DNA of 64,000 nucleotides from Chenggangzhangella methanolivorans (GCF_019797865.1 NZ_CP081869.1:1302001-1366000); one strand, 5' to 3'. Numbered from the stretch's first letter, positions 1-9,290 are shown. Made by a program: numbers and translations. Notes: generated by a model from the sequence alone, not told the origin.

Positions 1-762
1 TCCACCGGCACGCCGGCCTTCTTCGTGCATCCGGCCGAGGCGAGCCATGGCGACCTCGGCATGATCACGTCCGACGACGTCGTGCTGGCCCTGTCCTGGT
101 CGGGCGAGACGGCCGAGCTGCGCGACATGCTGCACTACGCCACCCGCTTCCGCGTGCCCGTCGTCGCCGTCACCTCGAAGGTCGACAGCGCGCTCGGCCG
201 CGCCGCCGACGTCGTGCTGATCCTGCCGCGCGTCGGCGAAGCCTGCCCGCACGGCCTTGCTCCCACCACCTCGACCACCATGCAGCTCGCGCTCGGCGAC
301 GCGCTGTCCGTGGCGCTGCTCGAGGGCCGCCAGTTCACGCCCGGCGACTTCAAGCGCTTCCACCCCGGCGGCAAGCTCGGCGCCGTGCTCGCCTTCGTGC
401 GCGACGTCATGCATGTCGGCCCGGCGGTCCCGCTGGTCGGCGCCGGCACGAAGATGTCCGAGGCGCTCATCGTCATGTCGCAGAAGAGCTTCGGCTGCGT
501 GGGCGTGACGGACGAGACCGGAGCGCTTCTCGGCATCGTCACCGACGGCGACCTGCGCCGCCACATGGGCCCGCGGCTGATCGAGGCCCGCGTCGACGAG
601 GTCATGAGCCGCTCCCCCCATACGATCGCGCCCGACGACCTCGCGGCCGGCGCGATGAGCGAGCTTCAGGGCCGCGCGATCACCGCGCTGTTCGTGGTGG
701 AGAACGGCCGCCCGGTCGGCCTCGTCCACATCCACGACCTGCTGAAGCTCGGGATCGCCTGA
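1..762 (+). CDS. kdsD: Arabinose-5-phosphate isomerase, 5' end outside window
   Basis: The reading frame is open from base 1, so the start lies upstream; 253 codons are visible. The visible N-terminal half is the end of a SIS sugar-isomerase domain (STGTPAFFVHPAEASHGDLG, then LSWSGET, where Ser/Thr bind the sugar phosphate). The C-terminal half holds two CBS domains (about codons 135-250, ending VGLVHIHDLLKLGIA). This architecture is the KdsD/KpsF family, which turns ribulose-5-phosphate into arabinose-5-phosphate, the first step to Kdo for lipopolysaccharide; it acts in the cytosol. The PGGKLG and CBS motifs are intact. No terminator is obvious before the motor genes that follow at 871. Confidence 0.93.
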   Translation, partial: STGTPAFFVHPAEASHGDLGMITSDDVVLALSWSGETAELRDMLHYATRFRVPVVAVTSKVDSALGRAADVVLILPRVGEACPHGLAPTTSTTMQLALGDALSVALLEGRQFTPGDFKRFHPGGKLGAVLAFVRDVMHVGPAVPLVGAGTKMSEALIVMSQKSFGCVGVTDETGALLGIVTDGDLRRHMGPRLIEARVDEVMSRSPHTIAPDDLAAGAMSELQGRAITALFVVENGRPVGLVHIHDLLKLGIA

Positions 763-870
763 GCGGCGGTGAAGCGCGCGAACCTGCGCGCTTCACCGGG
801 CCTTAACTCCAAATCTTCACCATGCCGCCCGACGGCCGCCTCGCACCCGAGCGCGCCTTGAGGACCGGAC

Positions 871-1647
871 ATGGATTTCGCCACTATAATTGGCTTCGTG
901 GGCGGCATCGGCGTGCTGTCCTTCCTGATCCACGAGGGCGGCGGCCTCGAGCGCTATTACTCCGAACACGCCGTGATCGTGATTTTCGGCGGCTCGATCA
1001 CCGCCACGCTGATCCGCTTCGAGCTCGGCGCCTTCCTGTCCTCGTTCCCCACCGCGCTCAAGACCGTGTTCGGCTTCGGCGGCAGCCACGCCAATCCGCG
1101 CGACCTGATCGCCGAAATCGCCGACATGGCGAACATCGTGCGCAAGTCCGGCCCGGTCGGCCTCGACAAGGCGACGCCGCACGACAAGTTCCTGGCCAAG
1201 GGCGTGCGCTACGTCGCCGACGGGTTCGACGAGAACTTCATCCGCGAGACGCTCGAGCGCGAGCGCGACCTTCACCTCCACCGCGTCGAGATGGCCGGCA
1301 AGGTGTTCCGCGGCATCGGCGACTGCGCCCCGGCGTTCGGCATGATCGGAACGCTCATCGGCATGGTGCAGATGTTCGCCGAAATGTCGGACCCGTCGAA
1401 GCTCGGCGTGTTCATGGCCATCGCGCTGCTCGCGACGCTTTACGGCGCGGTCGTGGGCAACTTCTTCTTCCTCCCGATCGCCGACAAGCTGAACATCAAG
1501 TTCGCCCATGAGGAGCTGAACCAGACGCTCGTCATCGACGGCGTGCTGCAGCTGCGCGCCGGGAAGAGCCCCGCCGTCATCAAGGAAATGCTGATCGCCT
1601 ACCTGCCCGAGAAGCAACGCGCCGACCTGATGGAAGCGGCCGCCTGA
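871..1647 (+). CDS. motA: MotA-family proton channel subunit
   Basis: 258 aa with four hydrophobic segments, near residues 5-20, 33-50, 148-162 and 178-203, and a large cytoplasmic loop between the second and third. This is the MotA/PomA topology of the MotA/TolQ/ExbB superfamily. The segment FGMIGTLIGMVQMF with the following GAVVGNFFFLPIADKL is typical of MotA/PomA proteins. It should form the stator ion channel with the MotB-like protein whose ATG begins one base after its stop. ATG start at 871 follows a GAGGACC-type ribosome site. No other flagellar gene is in the window, so whether it drives a flagellar motor or another envelope machine is not shown here. Confidence 0.85.
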   Translation: MDFATIIGFVGGIGVLSFLIHEGGGLERYYSEHAVIVIFGGSITATLIRFELGAFLSSFPTALKTVFGFGGSHANPRDLIAEIADMANIVRKSGPVGLDKATPHDKFLAKGVRYVADGFDENFIRETLERERDLHLHRVEMAGKVFRGIGDCAPAFGMIGTLIGMVQMFAEMSDPSKLGVFMAIALLATLYGAVVGNFFFLPIADKLNIKFAHEELNQTLVIDGVLQLRAGKSPAVIKEMLIAYLPEKQRADLMEAAA

Positions 1648-1648
1648 A

Positions 1649-2461
1649 ATGGCCAAGAAGAAACACGCCGACCACGGCGGCGGCCACGGCTGGTTCGTGA
1701 CCTTCGCCGACCTCATGGGTCTGCTGATGGCCTTCTTCGTCGTGCTCGTCGCCTTCTCGACGCAGGACAAAAAGAAAATGTCGATCGTCGCCGGCTCGAT
1801 GCGCGAGGCCTTCGGCACCCAGAAAACGATCATCGCCGACGGCATCATCGACATCGGCGGCTCGCCGGCCCGCACCGAGCTCAAATACAACGAGGCGCGG
1901 AGCCCGGAAGAGACCTCCGACCTCGCCGGGCCGCTCTCGGCGAGCCGCGCCGACACCGAGGCCGCGGCCCGCGGCTACGCCCGCGCCGCCGCGACGCTGC
2001 GCCAGGCGCTGCGCTCCATGCCCGAAATCGCCGACATGTCGAGCCAGATCGTCGTCGAAAGCTCGACCGACGGCGTCTCGATCGCGATCGTGGACGAGGA
2101 CGGACGGTCGATGTTCCCCGCCGGCTCCTCGACGCCGTCCCGCCGGGTCGTCGACGCGCTCGCCGCCGTCGCGCCGTCGCTGCGCGCGCTGAACTATCCG
2201 ATCGCGATCTCGGGCCACACCGCCGCCGGCGTCTCGGAAGCCTCCAACGTCGACCCGTGGAAGCTCTCGGCCGACCGGGCGAGCGCGGTGCGCGGCCTGC
2301 TCGCCTCGGCCGGCGTTCCGGACGCGCGCTTCCGCAGCGTCGTCGGGCGCTCGTCGACCGAGCCGATGTTCCCCGACGCCCCGCAGATCGCCGCCAACCG
2401 CCGCGTGACGATCTCGCTGACCGCGGCGCCGGGCGTCGTGCCGATGAATCTCAAGCCCTGA
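1649..2461 (+). CDS. motB: MotB-family stator protein, OmpA-like C-terminus
   Basis: 270 aa. A Lys/His-rich cytoplasmic N-terminus is followed by one membrane helix (residues 15-38, TFADLMGLLMAFFVVLVAFS) carrying the conserved proton-binding Asp21, then a periplasmic linker and an OmpA-like peptidoglycan-binding domain (about 155-265; ISGHTAAG, LSADRASAVRGLL, ANRRVTI). This is the MotB pattern: the Asp conducts protons with MotA and the OmpA domain anchors the stator to peptidoglycan. It is one base from the motA stop, so the pair is one operon. The gene downstream is on the opposite strand and converges on it. Confidence 0.87.
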   Translation: MAKKKHADHGGGHGWFVTFADLMGLLMAFFVVLVAFSTQDKKKMSIVAGSMREAFGTQKTIIADGIIDIGGSPARTELKYNEARSPEETSDLAGPLSASRADTEAAARGYARAAATLRQALRSMPEIADMSSQIVVESSTDGVSIAIVDEDGRSMFPAGSSTPSRRVVDALAAVAPSLRALNYPIAISGHTAAGVSEASNVDPWKLSADRASAVRGLLASAGVPDARFRSVVGRSSTEPMFPDAPQIAANRRVTISLTAAPGVVPMNLKP

Positions 2462-2468
2462 GACGGCC

Positions 2469-2798
2469 TCAGCCGCGCTGCGGCAAGACGAAGATCGCGA
2501 GCGCGACCACGAGCCAGGCCGCGAGCCCGCCCAGCACCGCGAGCCGGTAGTCCAGCTTTCCGATGAGCAGCCAGCAGGCGCCGAGGAAGGCGAGATAGGC
2601 CGGGATCGTTTTCGCCCCGGCGAGGCACGCGGTCCGAAATCCTTCCGGGTCTCCCTTCGAGCCGACGGCCAGCAGCGCGATCAACGCGAAGGTCGGCGCG
2701 AGCGGCAGGATGCCCGGCAGCACGTCTCCCTTCTTCGAAGCCAGCACGATCAGCGCGGTCACGAGGCCGCCGAGCGCGCCCTTCCAGATGACGTCCAC
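2469..2798 (-). CDS. GlpM-like small membrane protein
   Basis: About 109 aa from the GTG at 2798, chosen because GGAGG stands 8 bases before it; the frame is open further upstream but that part has no family character. The protein is almost wholly hydrophobic, with four predicted membrane helices (WKGALGGLVTALIVLA, LPLAPTFALIALLAV, IPAYLAFLGACWLLIG and AVLGGLAAWLVVALAIFVL). Size and pattern, including the motif DxxWKGxxGG at the start, resemble the GlpM family, proteins of unclear function once linked to alginate production in Pseudomonas. It ends 7 bases from the motB stop, converging with it. Function here is not known. Confidence 0.6.
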   Translation of the reverse strand: MDVIWKGALGGLVTALIVLASKKGDVLPGILPLAPTFALIALLAVGSKGDPEGFRTACLAGAKTIPAYLAFLGACWLLIGKLDYRLAVLGGLAAWLVVALAIFVLPQRG

Positions 2799-2882
2799 GG
2801 CCGCGCCCTCCGTTCCGAGAAGGGCCGACCATAGGCCGGAGGGACGGACGGGACCACGCCCGACCGCCCCGCCGGCCGTCAT

Positions 2883-4115
2883 TCAGCGGAACAGCCCGAG
2901 GTCGATCGCCTCCGCCATCGCGGCGAAGCCCTTGTCGTTCGGGTGCAGCCGGTCGCCATAGTCGTAGGCCGGCCGGATCCTGGTCGGGTTCTTCGGATCG
3001 GCGAGCGCCGTCTCGAAGTCCACCACGCCGTCGAAGGCGTCGGTCGAGCGGATCCAGGCGTTGACCTTCTGGCGCACGACCTCGCCCTCCTCGGTGTAGT
3101 AGCCCGGGAAAACCGTGCCCTCGAACGGGGTCAGGGTCGCGCCGAACACCTTGATCCCGTGGGAGCGGGCGCGCGCCGCGAGCTGGGCGAGGCTGTCGAT
3201 GATCAGCTTGGCCTTGGTGGGCGGCTCGCCCTCCCCGCCCGGCTGGCCGATGTCGTTGATGCCGAGCAGAACGATCATGTGCGTGACGTTCGGCAGGCTC
3301 AGCACGTCGCGGTCGAAGCGCTCCTGCGCATTGTCGCCGAACTGGGGCAGGCTCTCGACCACATGGCCGTTGCCGCTGATGCCGGCGTTGGCGACGGCGA
3401 ACGGCATGCCGGCGCGCGCGAGGCGCTTGGCCAGCAGGTCCGGCCAGCGCTTGTCGCTGTCGAGCGTGATCATGTAGCCGTCGGTGATCGAGTCGCCGAA
3501 GGCCACGATCGTGCCGCGCCCCTTGCGGGAGAGCACGTCGACGCCGGTGAGGAAGTAGCGGCTCGCGGTCGTGGCGGCGCCGTTGAGCGCGGACGCTCCC
3601 GTCTGGTCGCCGGCCGCGACGTAGGAGGTCTGGACGCCCAGGTCATGGGCGGTCGCCGGACCTTCGGCGTCTTCGAGGAACAGGCTCACCGCGAGGTCCT
3701 GACGCGCCGGCACGTCGAACGCGACGGGGTCGCTGATCGCCGAGCCGCCCGGCTGGATGAGGATCCCCTTCCCGCCGTTGAACCGCGCCTCGACCACGCC
3801 GCCCTCGACCGATCCGCCCGAACCCGCGCGGCCGATGGTGGCGCGGCCGATCTTGAGCGGCCGGTCGCCATAGAGGTTGGAGATCCGCAGCTGCGCGGCG
3901 TCGCCCGCAAGGCTGGTCTGAAGGACGGTGCGGACGGTGTCTCCGTCGAGCCCGCCGGTCGGCGTGTCGGCCTCCGGCTGTCCCCAGCCGGGGCTCGCCG
4001 ACCAGGTGGCGAACCAGCGCGCCTCCTGCGCCTCGACCGGCGCGGCGCCAAGCGTCGCGCCGAGGGCCGCCGCGCAAAGCAATGAACGAAGTCGAACTCC
4101 TACCGAATGCTTCAT
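2883..4115 (-). CDS. Secreted SGNH/GDSL-family hydrolase
   Basis: About 410 aa from the ATG at 4115, which has GGGAGG five bases upstream. A Sec signal peptide (MKHSVGVRLRSLLCAAALG, cleavage near VEA-QEA) predicts export. An N-terminal beta-rich region (about 30-190) precedes the SGNH catalytic domain. Block I is AFGDSITDG (nucleophile Ser), block II GISGNG, block III LLGINDIG (Gly-x-Asn), block V DRLHPND with the catalytic Asp and His. The whole resembles family proteins that hydrolyse esters of carbohydrates or lipids (for example rhamnogalacturonan acetylesterase-like SGNH enzymes); the substrate cannot be read. It is divergent from the antiporter gene, with a 232-base gap between. Confidence 0.85.
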   Translation of the reverse strand: MKHSVGVRLRSLLCAAALGATLGAAPVEAQEARWFATWSASPGWGQPEADTPTGGLDGDTVRTVLQTSLAGDAAQLRISNLYGDRPLKIGRATIGRAGSGGSVEGGVVEARFNGGKGILIQPGGSAISDPVAFDVPARQDLAVSLFLEDAEGPATAHDLGVQTSYVAAGDQTGASALNGAATTASRYFLTGVDVLSRKGRGTIVAFGDSITDGYMITLDSDKRWPDLLAKRLARAGMPFAVANAGISGNGHVVESLPQFGDNAQERFDRDVLSLPNVTHMIVLLGINDIGQPGGEGEPPTKAKLIIDSLAQLAARARSHGIKVFGATLTPFEGTVFPGYYTEEGEVVRQKVNAWIRSTDAFDGVVDFETALADPKNPTRIRPAYDYGDRLHPNDKGFAAMAEAIDLGLFR

Positions 4116-4347
4116 CGTTTCCTCCCGGGGGGCGTTGTTCGCCCTCTCACGGACAAAACGTCGCACGTACGTCTCGACTTGAACAGACACATTCTGGTCG
4201 GACGACCACCTGATTTCCGCCGCATGTCGGGCGGCGCTTCGCGCGCGGTCCACACGGTTCCGCTCCAAAGGCCTTGGCCGTCGGCCGCGCGCGGCCTAAC
4301 ACTTTCGAGGCTCCGCCGCGGGGCCTTCGTCGGTTTTGGAAGGCGTC

Positions 4348-5811
4348 ATGACGAGCTTGGAGTCCGGCCGCACACGTCCGTCGCCGCTCATTTGGGTCGT
4401 GGGCGCCGTCGTCGCGGTCGCCCTGTTGGTTTCCGTGATCGATCCGCTCGTCCGGCCATTGGTTCATGGCCATGTCGATGGCCGTGGGCTCTCGCCGATC
4501 TGGGCGCTGCCGCTCGTCGGAATGCTGGGATCGATCGCCGTCCTGCCGCTCGCGGCGCCCCACTTCTGGCACCACCATTACGGCAAGGTCTCGGCCTTCT
4601 GGGCGCTGGCGCTGCTGATCCCCTTCGCCGCGACCCAGGGCCCCGGCGCGGTGGCGTCGGAAGTCGTTCACGCCGCCGCGCTCGAATACATCCCCTTCAT
4701 CGTGTTGCTGTTCTCGCTCTTCACGATTTCGGGCGGCCTTCTGGTGAAGGGCAACATCCACGGCTCGCCGGCGGTGAACGCCGGGCTGCTGGCGATCGGC
4801 ACCCTGCTTGCGAGCGTCATCGGCACCACCGGCGCGTCCATGGTGCTGATCCGCCCGCTGCTGCGCGCCAACGACAATCGCCGCCACAACGTCCATGTCG
4901 TGGTGTTCTTCATTTTCCTCGTGTCGAACATCGGCGGCTCGCTGACGCCGCTCGGCGACCCGCCGCTGTTTCTCGGCTTCCTGCAGGGGGTCTCGTTCTT
5001 CTGGACCACGACGCATCTCGCCGCCGAGACCGGCTTCATGGTCGTGACGCTGCTCGTCATCTTCTATCTGCTCGACCGCTGGCTCTACGGTCGCGAGGAG
5101 CACGCGCCGAAGCCCGATCCCACGCCGGACAGCCGGGTGCGGCTCGTCGGCCTCCAGAACCTGCCGCTGCTGGCCGGCGTCGTCGCCGCGATCCTGATGA
5201 GCGGAGTTTGGAAACCGGGGATCGAGCTCGATCTCTGGGGCACGCATGTCGGGCTGCAGTCGCTGGTTCGCGACGCGATCCTGATCGCGCTCGCGCTCAT
5301 CTCGCTGAAGATCACCCCGACGGAGGTGCGCGAGGCGAACGGCTTCGACTGGGAGCCGATCAAGGAGGTAGCGAAGCTGTTCGCGGGCATCTTCGCGACG
5401 CTCATTCCGGCTCTGCTGATCCTCAAAGCCGGGACGGAAGGCGCCGCCGCGCCGCTGGTCGCGCTCGTGTCCGACGAGAGCGGGAGCCCGCGCGACGAAA
5501 TCTATTTCTGGATGACGGGCCTTCTGTCGAGCGTGCTCGACAACGCCCCCACCTATCTCGTGTTCTTCAACCTCGCGGGCGGAAACGCGCAGGAGCTGAT
5601 GGGCCCGCTGGCGTCCACCCTCGCCGCGGTGTCGAGCGGCGCGGTGTTCATGGGGGCGCTGACCTATATCGGCAACGCCCCCAACTTCATGGTGCTGGCG
5701 ATCGCGCGGAACCGCGGCGTGAAGATGCCGAGCTTCTTCGGCTACATGGCCTGGAGCTTCGGCGTCCTCGGCCCGTGCTTCCTGCTCGCGACCTGGCTGT
5801 TCTTCCTCTGA
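4348..5811 (+). CDS. NhaD/ArsB-superfamily ion:proton antiporter
   Basis: 487 aa from the ATG at 4348 (GGAAG five bases before it; a TTG four codons upstream is less likely). It has 11-12 hydrophobic helices. Helix-break motifs of the ion-transporter superfamily are visible: SVIGTTGASMVLIRPLLRAN in the first half, NIGGSLTPLGDPPLFLGFL next to it, and LDNAPTYLVFFN plus TYIGNAPNFMVLAIA in the second half. These repeated Asn-Ala-Pro/Gly-Pro signatures match putative Na+/H+ antiporters of the NhaD/UIT type in the citrate-transporter superfamily. It acts in the inner membrane. The transported ion (Na+, another cation or a carboxylate) is inference from family only. Confidence 0.75.
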   Translation: MTSLESGRTRPSPLIWVVGAVVAVALLVSVIDPLVRPLVHGHVDGRGLSPIWALPLVGMLGSIAVLPLAAPHFWHHHYGKVSAFWALALLIPFAATQGPGAVASEVVHAAALEYIPFIVLLFSLFTISGGLLVKGNIHGSPAVNAGLLAIGTLLASVIGTTGASMVLIRPLLRANDNRRHNVHVVVFFIFLVSNIGGSLTPLGDPPLFLGFLQGVSFFWTTTHLAAETGFMVVTLLVIFYLLDRWLYGREEHAPKPDPTPDSRVRLVGLQNLPLLAGVVAAILMSGVWKPGIELDLWGTHVGLQSLVRDAILIALALISLKITPTEVREANGFDWEPIKEVAKLFAGIFATLIPALLILKAGTEGAAAPLVALVSDESGSPRDEIYFWMTGLLSSVLDNAPTYLVFFNLAGGNAQELMGPLASTLAAVSSGAVFMGALTYIGNAPNFMVLAIARNRGVKMPSFFGYMAWSFGVLGPCFLLATWLFFL

Positions 5812-5815
5812 CGCT

Positions 5816-6802
5816 CTAAGCGTTGATGCCCGTCATCGAGGCCTGCGGGTAGCGGGCTCCGATGACCTTCGACGGGTCGAAGGCGACGTCGAGGACCGCG
5901 ACTTCGTCGGGCGTCAGCTCGACCTTGGCGGCGTCGATGTTCTGCATCAGCCATGTGCGGCGCTTGGTGCCGGGGATCGGGATCGCGTCCGGCTGCTTGG
6001 CCAGAACCCAGGCAAGCGCGATCTGCGCCGGTTCGCACTCCCGTTCGGCGGCCAGATCCTTCACGCGTTCGACGAGTTCGGCGTTCGCCTCCCCGGCCTC
6101 GCCGTAGAAGCGCGGATCGATGAGGCGAAAGTCGCCCGCCGCGAGGTCGCCCCGCTGCGGGACCGAGCCCGTGAGGAAACCGCGGCCAAGCGGCGAATAG
6201 GGCACGAAGGTCACGCCGAGCTCGCGGCAGGTCGCGATCTGGTCGCTCTCGGGATCGCGCGCCCAGAGCGAATACTCGGTTTGAAGCGCAGCGACGTGGT
6301 GGGTCTCGCAGGCCCGGCGCAGCGTCGCGGAGGTCACTTCCGAGAGGCCGATCGCCTTGACCTTGCCGTCCCAGACGAGTTCGGCCATCGCGCCGACGAC
6401 GTCGTCGATCGGCGTCTCGCCGGTGAAGCGGTGGCAGTAATAGAGGTCGATGGCCTCGACGCCGAGCCGCTTCAGCGACGCCTCGCAGGCCTGTTTGATA
6501 TAGGCGGGCGAATTGTCGATCCGGCGGTCCGCCGGGTTCGCGCCGCGCACGATCGCGAACTTTGTTGCGACCAGAAGGTCGTCGGCGCGTTCTTTCAGGA
6601 ACCGACCCACCAGCTCTTCGTTGTGTCCCGCGCCATACATGTCGGCGGTGTCGAAGAAGGTGACGCCATAGTCGGCTGCGGCGTGCAGGGTCTCCATGCT
6701 CTCATGGTCGTCGCGAACGCCGTAGAATTCGGACATGCCCATGCAGCCGAGGCCAATTTCGGAGACGAGTCGGCCCGTGCGGCCGAGCGGACGCTGTTTC
6801 AT
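5816..6802 (-). CDS. Aldo/keto reductase
   Basis: 328 aa from the ATG at 6802 (MKQRPLGRTGRLVSEIGLGC). The open frame runs further upstream, but across the promoter/operator, so the internal ATG is preferred. The catalytic tetrad is visible: Asp and Tyr in FFDTADMYGAGHNEELVG, Lys in VATKFAI, His in YYCHRF. The NADPH-binding C-terminus has PIPGTKR. This is the soluble NADPH-dependent AKR fold that reduces aldehydes and ketones; members of this subgroup are often induced by electrophiles. It is transcribed divergently from a TetR repressor gene with a strong inverted repeat between them, so the repressor very likely controls it. Confidence 0.88.
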   Translation of the reverse strand: MKQRPLGRTGRLVSEIGLGCMGMSEFYGVRDDHESMETLHAAADYGVTFFDTADMYGAGHNEELVGRFLKERADDLLVATKFAIVRGANPADRRIDNSPAYIKQACEASLKRLGVEAIDLYYCHRFTGETPIDDVVGAMAELVWDGKVKAIGLSEVTSATLRRACETHHVAALQTEYSLWARDPESDQIATCRELGVTFVPYSPLGRGFLTGSVPQRGDLAAGDFRLIDPRFYGEAGEANAELVERVKDLAAERECEPAQIALAWVLAKQPDAIPIPGTKRRTWLMQNIDAAKVELTPDEVAVLDVAFDPSKVIGARYPQASMTGINA

Positions 6803-6872
6803 CTGAGCTGCCTGTCGAGTAGTTTGGGGGAAACCGGGCGGAGACGAAAAACTTCCATCCGACCGGCGGCAG

Positions 6873-6899
6873 GTGTAAACTACACCGTACCGTTTACAC
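6873..6899. promoter_or_regulatory. Inverted-repeat operator between AKR and tetR
   Basis: The perfect arms GTGTAAAC (6873-6880) and GTTTACAC (6892-6899) are separated by 11 bases. A nested palindrome GTGTA-aac-TACAC shares the left arm. On the minus strand a TTGACG -35-like box lies at 6902-6907 and a weak TAGTTT -10-like box at 6878-6883, so a repressor bound here would cover the promoter of the reductase gene. The site is the likely target of the divergent TetR protein, by analogy with other divergent TetR pairs. Confidence 0.7.
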
Positions 6900-6917
6900 A
6901 CGTCAAGGCGTAGCGTC

Positions 6918-7535
6918 ATGGAATCCGGAGATCGCGGGGCGAACGAGGCGGGCCCGCCGGCCGCGCCCACGGGTCCCGGCCGCGCCTCAAAGCGCGACCA
7001 GATCGTCGCGGCGGCGCGCGAGCTCTTCCTTGCGCACGGCTACGGCGCGACCAGCATGGACGCGGTCGCGCGCGACGCGCCGGTCTCCAAGCGCACGCTC
7101 TACAATCACTTCGAGAGCAAGCAGGCGCTGTTTCTCGCCGTGCTGCGGATCTCCTGGGCGAATCTGTCCGAAGCTCCGCCGGTCCGCCCCGAGGACGACG
7201 TCCGCGACACGCTGCGCGGCTATGTGGCCCGGCTCGAGGAGCATTGGCGCCATCCCGACGTTCTGCCGTTCCTGCGCCTGCTCATCGCCGAGGGAACGCG
7301 CTTTCCGGAGCTGTCGGACATCTACTACCAGGCCGGCAAGGCTCCGGCGGTCGCGGAGCTGACCGGCTATTTCGAGGGCAAGGCCGACGCGCTCGGGCTG
7401 ACCGCCGAGGCGCGCGCCGTGCAGTTTCTCGGCATGGTCAAGGAAGCGCTGTTCTGGCCGCGGGTGCTCGGCTTCCCGCCGGCCAAGGATCGCGACGCGG
7501 TCGTCGACGCGGCGATCGCGCGCCTCGTGGACTGA
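6918..7535 (+). CDS. TetR/AcrR-family transcriptional repressor
   Basis: 205 aa. Residues about 24-70 form the TetR helix-turn-helix: RDQIVAAARELFLAHGYGAT, SMDAVARDAPVSKRTLYNHF, ESKQALFLAVL. The rest is a helical ligand-binding domain of the TetR C-terminal type (PPVRPEDDVRDTL onward) with no recognisable ligand. ATG at 6918 lies just after the GTGTAAAC/GTTTACAC inverted repeat, so the protein probably represses both itself and the divergent aldo/keto reductase. The inducer is unknown; an aldehyde or quinone would fit the target gene but is inference. Confidence 0.88.
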   Translation: MESGDRGANEAGPPAAPTGPGRASKRDQIVAAARELFLAHGYGATSMDAVARDAPVSKRTLYNHFESKQALFLAVLRISWANLSEAPPVRPEDDVRDTLRGYVARLEEHWRHPDVLPFLRLLIAEGTRFPELSDIYYQAGKAPAVAELTGYFEGKADALGLTAEARAVQFLGMVKEALFWPRVLGFPPAKDRDAVVDAAIARLVD

Positions 7536-7538
7536 ACG

Positions 7539-7566
7539 AAAAAAGCCCCCGGAGGGAGCCGGGGGC
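7539..7566 (-). terminator. Rho-independent terminator of pckA
   Basis: The stem GCCCCCGG (7545-7552) / CCGGGGGC (7559-7566) has a 6-base loop and a run of A at 7539-7544. On the minus strand it reads as a GC stem followed by six T, so it stops transcription from pckA, and it may also stop tetR read-through. A second hairpin, GGGCCGCG/CGCGGCCC, lies at 7591-7610. Confidence 0.75.
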
Positions 7567-7619
7567 CAGAAGTAGGCTCCAGAAGATCTAGGGCCGCGCG
7601 GACGCGGCCCCCGAAAGCG

Positions 7620-9290
7620 TCACTCCGCGGCTTCGCGGAACTCCTGCGGGCCGGCGGCGCGGACCTCGTCGTCCACATGGCCCTCATAGGTGCGGAAGTT
7701 CGCTTGGAACATGCCGCGAAGCTTGGCGGCCGCCGCGTCATAGGCCGCCTTGTCGGCCCAGGTGCGGCGCGGCCGCAGGATCGACGCGTCGACGCCCTCG
7801 ACCTCGTTCGGAACCTCGAGGCCGAAGAAACGCTCGGCGCGGAACTCGGCGTCCTTAAGCGAGCCGTCGAGCGCAGCCGTCAGCAGCGCGCGCGTCGCCT
7901 TGAGCGAGATGCGCTTGCCCGAGCCGAAGCCGCCGCCGGTCCAGCCGGTGTTGACCAGCCAGCAATCGACGCCGTGTTCGGCGATCAGGCTCTTGAGCAG
8001 CTCGCCATAGACCGCGGCGTTGCGGGGCATGAAGGGCGCGCCGAAGCAGGTGGAGAACGTCGCCTGCGGCTCGGTCACCCCCTTCTCGGTGCCCGCGACC
8101 TTGGCGGTGTAGCCCGAGAGGAAGTGGTACATCGCCTGCGCGGGCGTGAGCTTCGAGATCGGCGGCAGCACGCCGAAAGCGTCGCAGGTCAGCATCACGA
8201 TGTTCTTCGGATGGCCGGCCTTGCCCGTCTCGTTCGCGTTCGGGATGAACTTGAGCGGATAGGCGACGCGGGTGTTTTCGGTCTTCGAGACGTCGTCGAA
8301 GTCGGGCTCGCGCGTGTCGGCCGAGAGCGGCACGTTCTCGAGGATCGCGCCGAAACGATGCGCGGCCGCGAAGATCTCGGGCTCGGACTCGGCCGTGAGG
8401 CGGATCGTCTTCGCGTAGCAGCCGCCCTCGAAGTTGAAGATGCCCTCCGGGCCCCAGCCATGCTCGTCGTCGCCGACGAGCGCGCGGGCGGGATCGGCCG
8501 AGAGCGTCGTCTTGCCCGTTCCCGAAAGGCCGAAGAACACGGCGCTCGAGCCGTCCTCGCCGACATTCGCCGAGCAGTGCATCGGCATGACGCCCTTCTT
8601 CGGCAGCAGGTAGTTCAGGAAGGTGAAGACCGACTTCTTCATCTCGCCAGCGTAGGAGGTGCCGCCGATCAGCACGATCCCCTGCGTGAAGTCGACCGCG
8701 ATGATCGTGCCGCCGCGCGAGCCGTGCCGGGCGGGATCAGCGGTGAAGCTCGGGAAGTCGAGGATCGTGAGCTTCGGAACGAAACCCTCGAGTTCGTCGC
8801 GCTTGGGCTGGATGAGCATCGTGGCGATGAACATCGAGTGCCAGGCGTATTCGGTGTAGACGCGCACGGGCAGACGATGCCCGGCGTCAGCGCCGCCATA
8901 GAGATCCTGGGCGAAGAGCTCCCGGCCCTGAGCATGGGCCAGGAAGTCCTGCCGCAGGTTCTCGAACTGCTCGGGCGTCATCGACGCGTTGGTGGTCCAC
9001 TCGACCTCGTTCTCGGTCGACTCGTCGCGCACCACGAACTTGTCCTTGGGCGAGCGGCCGGTGTGGACGCCCGTCTCGGCCGTCAACGCGCCAGAGGCCG
9101 AAAGCTGCGCTTCGCCACGACGCACCGCGCGCTCCACGAGGACCGCCGCAGGCAGGTTCCAGTTCACGCCGCCCAGCTTCTCGAAGCCGAAGGCTTCGGC
9201 GCCGTGCGACGCGTTCCATACGCCCGTCTGTCGCAATTCCAAGTCCTCCGTGTGGACGCCGCCGAACTCGTTCGCGGTGGCAGAAGTCAT
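7620..9290 (-). CDS. pckA: Phosphoenolpyruvate carboxykinase (ATP)
   Basis: 556 aa. It converts oxaloacetate and ATP to phosphoenolpyruvate, the entry to gluconeogenesis. The P-loop [14 protein letters not shown], the upstream CSANVG stretch and the following [14 protein letters not shown] (metal and nucleotide binding) are intact, as is GRSPKDKF near the N-terminus. Length is normal for the ATP-type enzyme. ATG 9290 follows a GAGG about 10 bases upstream. Its position beside chvI/chvG is a conserved rhizobial arrangement; in Agrobacterium and Sinorhizobium the ChvG/ChvI system and pckA are neighbours too. A clear terminator lies downstream at 7545-7566. Confidence 0.97.
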   Translation of the reverse strand: MTSATANEFGGVHTEDLELRQTGVWNASHGAEAFGFEKLGGVNWNLPAAVLVERAVRRGEAQLSASGALTAETGVHTGRSPKDKFVVRDESTENEVEWTTNASMTPEQFENLRQDFLAHAQGRELFAQDLYGGADAGHRLPVRVYTEYAWHSMFIATMLIQPKRDELEGFVPKLTILDFPSFTADPARHGSRGGTIIAVDFTQGIVLIGGTSYAGEMKKSVFTFLNYLLPKKGVMPMHCSANVGEDGSSAVFFGLSGTGKTTLSADPARALVGDDEHGWGPEGIFNFEGGCYAKTIRLTAESEPEIFAAAHRFGAILENVPLSADTREPDFDDVSKTENTRVAYPLKFIPNANETGKAGHPKNIVMLTCDAFGVLPPISKLTPAQAMYHFLSGYTAKVAGTEKGVTEPQATFSTCFGAPFMPRNAAVYGELLKSLIAEHGVDCWLVNTGWTGGGFGSGKRISLKATRALLTAALDGSLKDAEFRAERFFGLEVPNEVEGVDASILRPRRTWADKAAYDAAAAKLRGMFQANFRTYEGHVDDEVRAAGPQEFREAAE

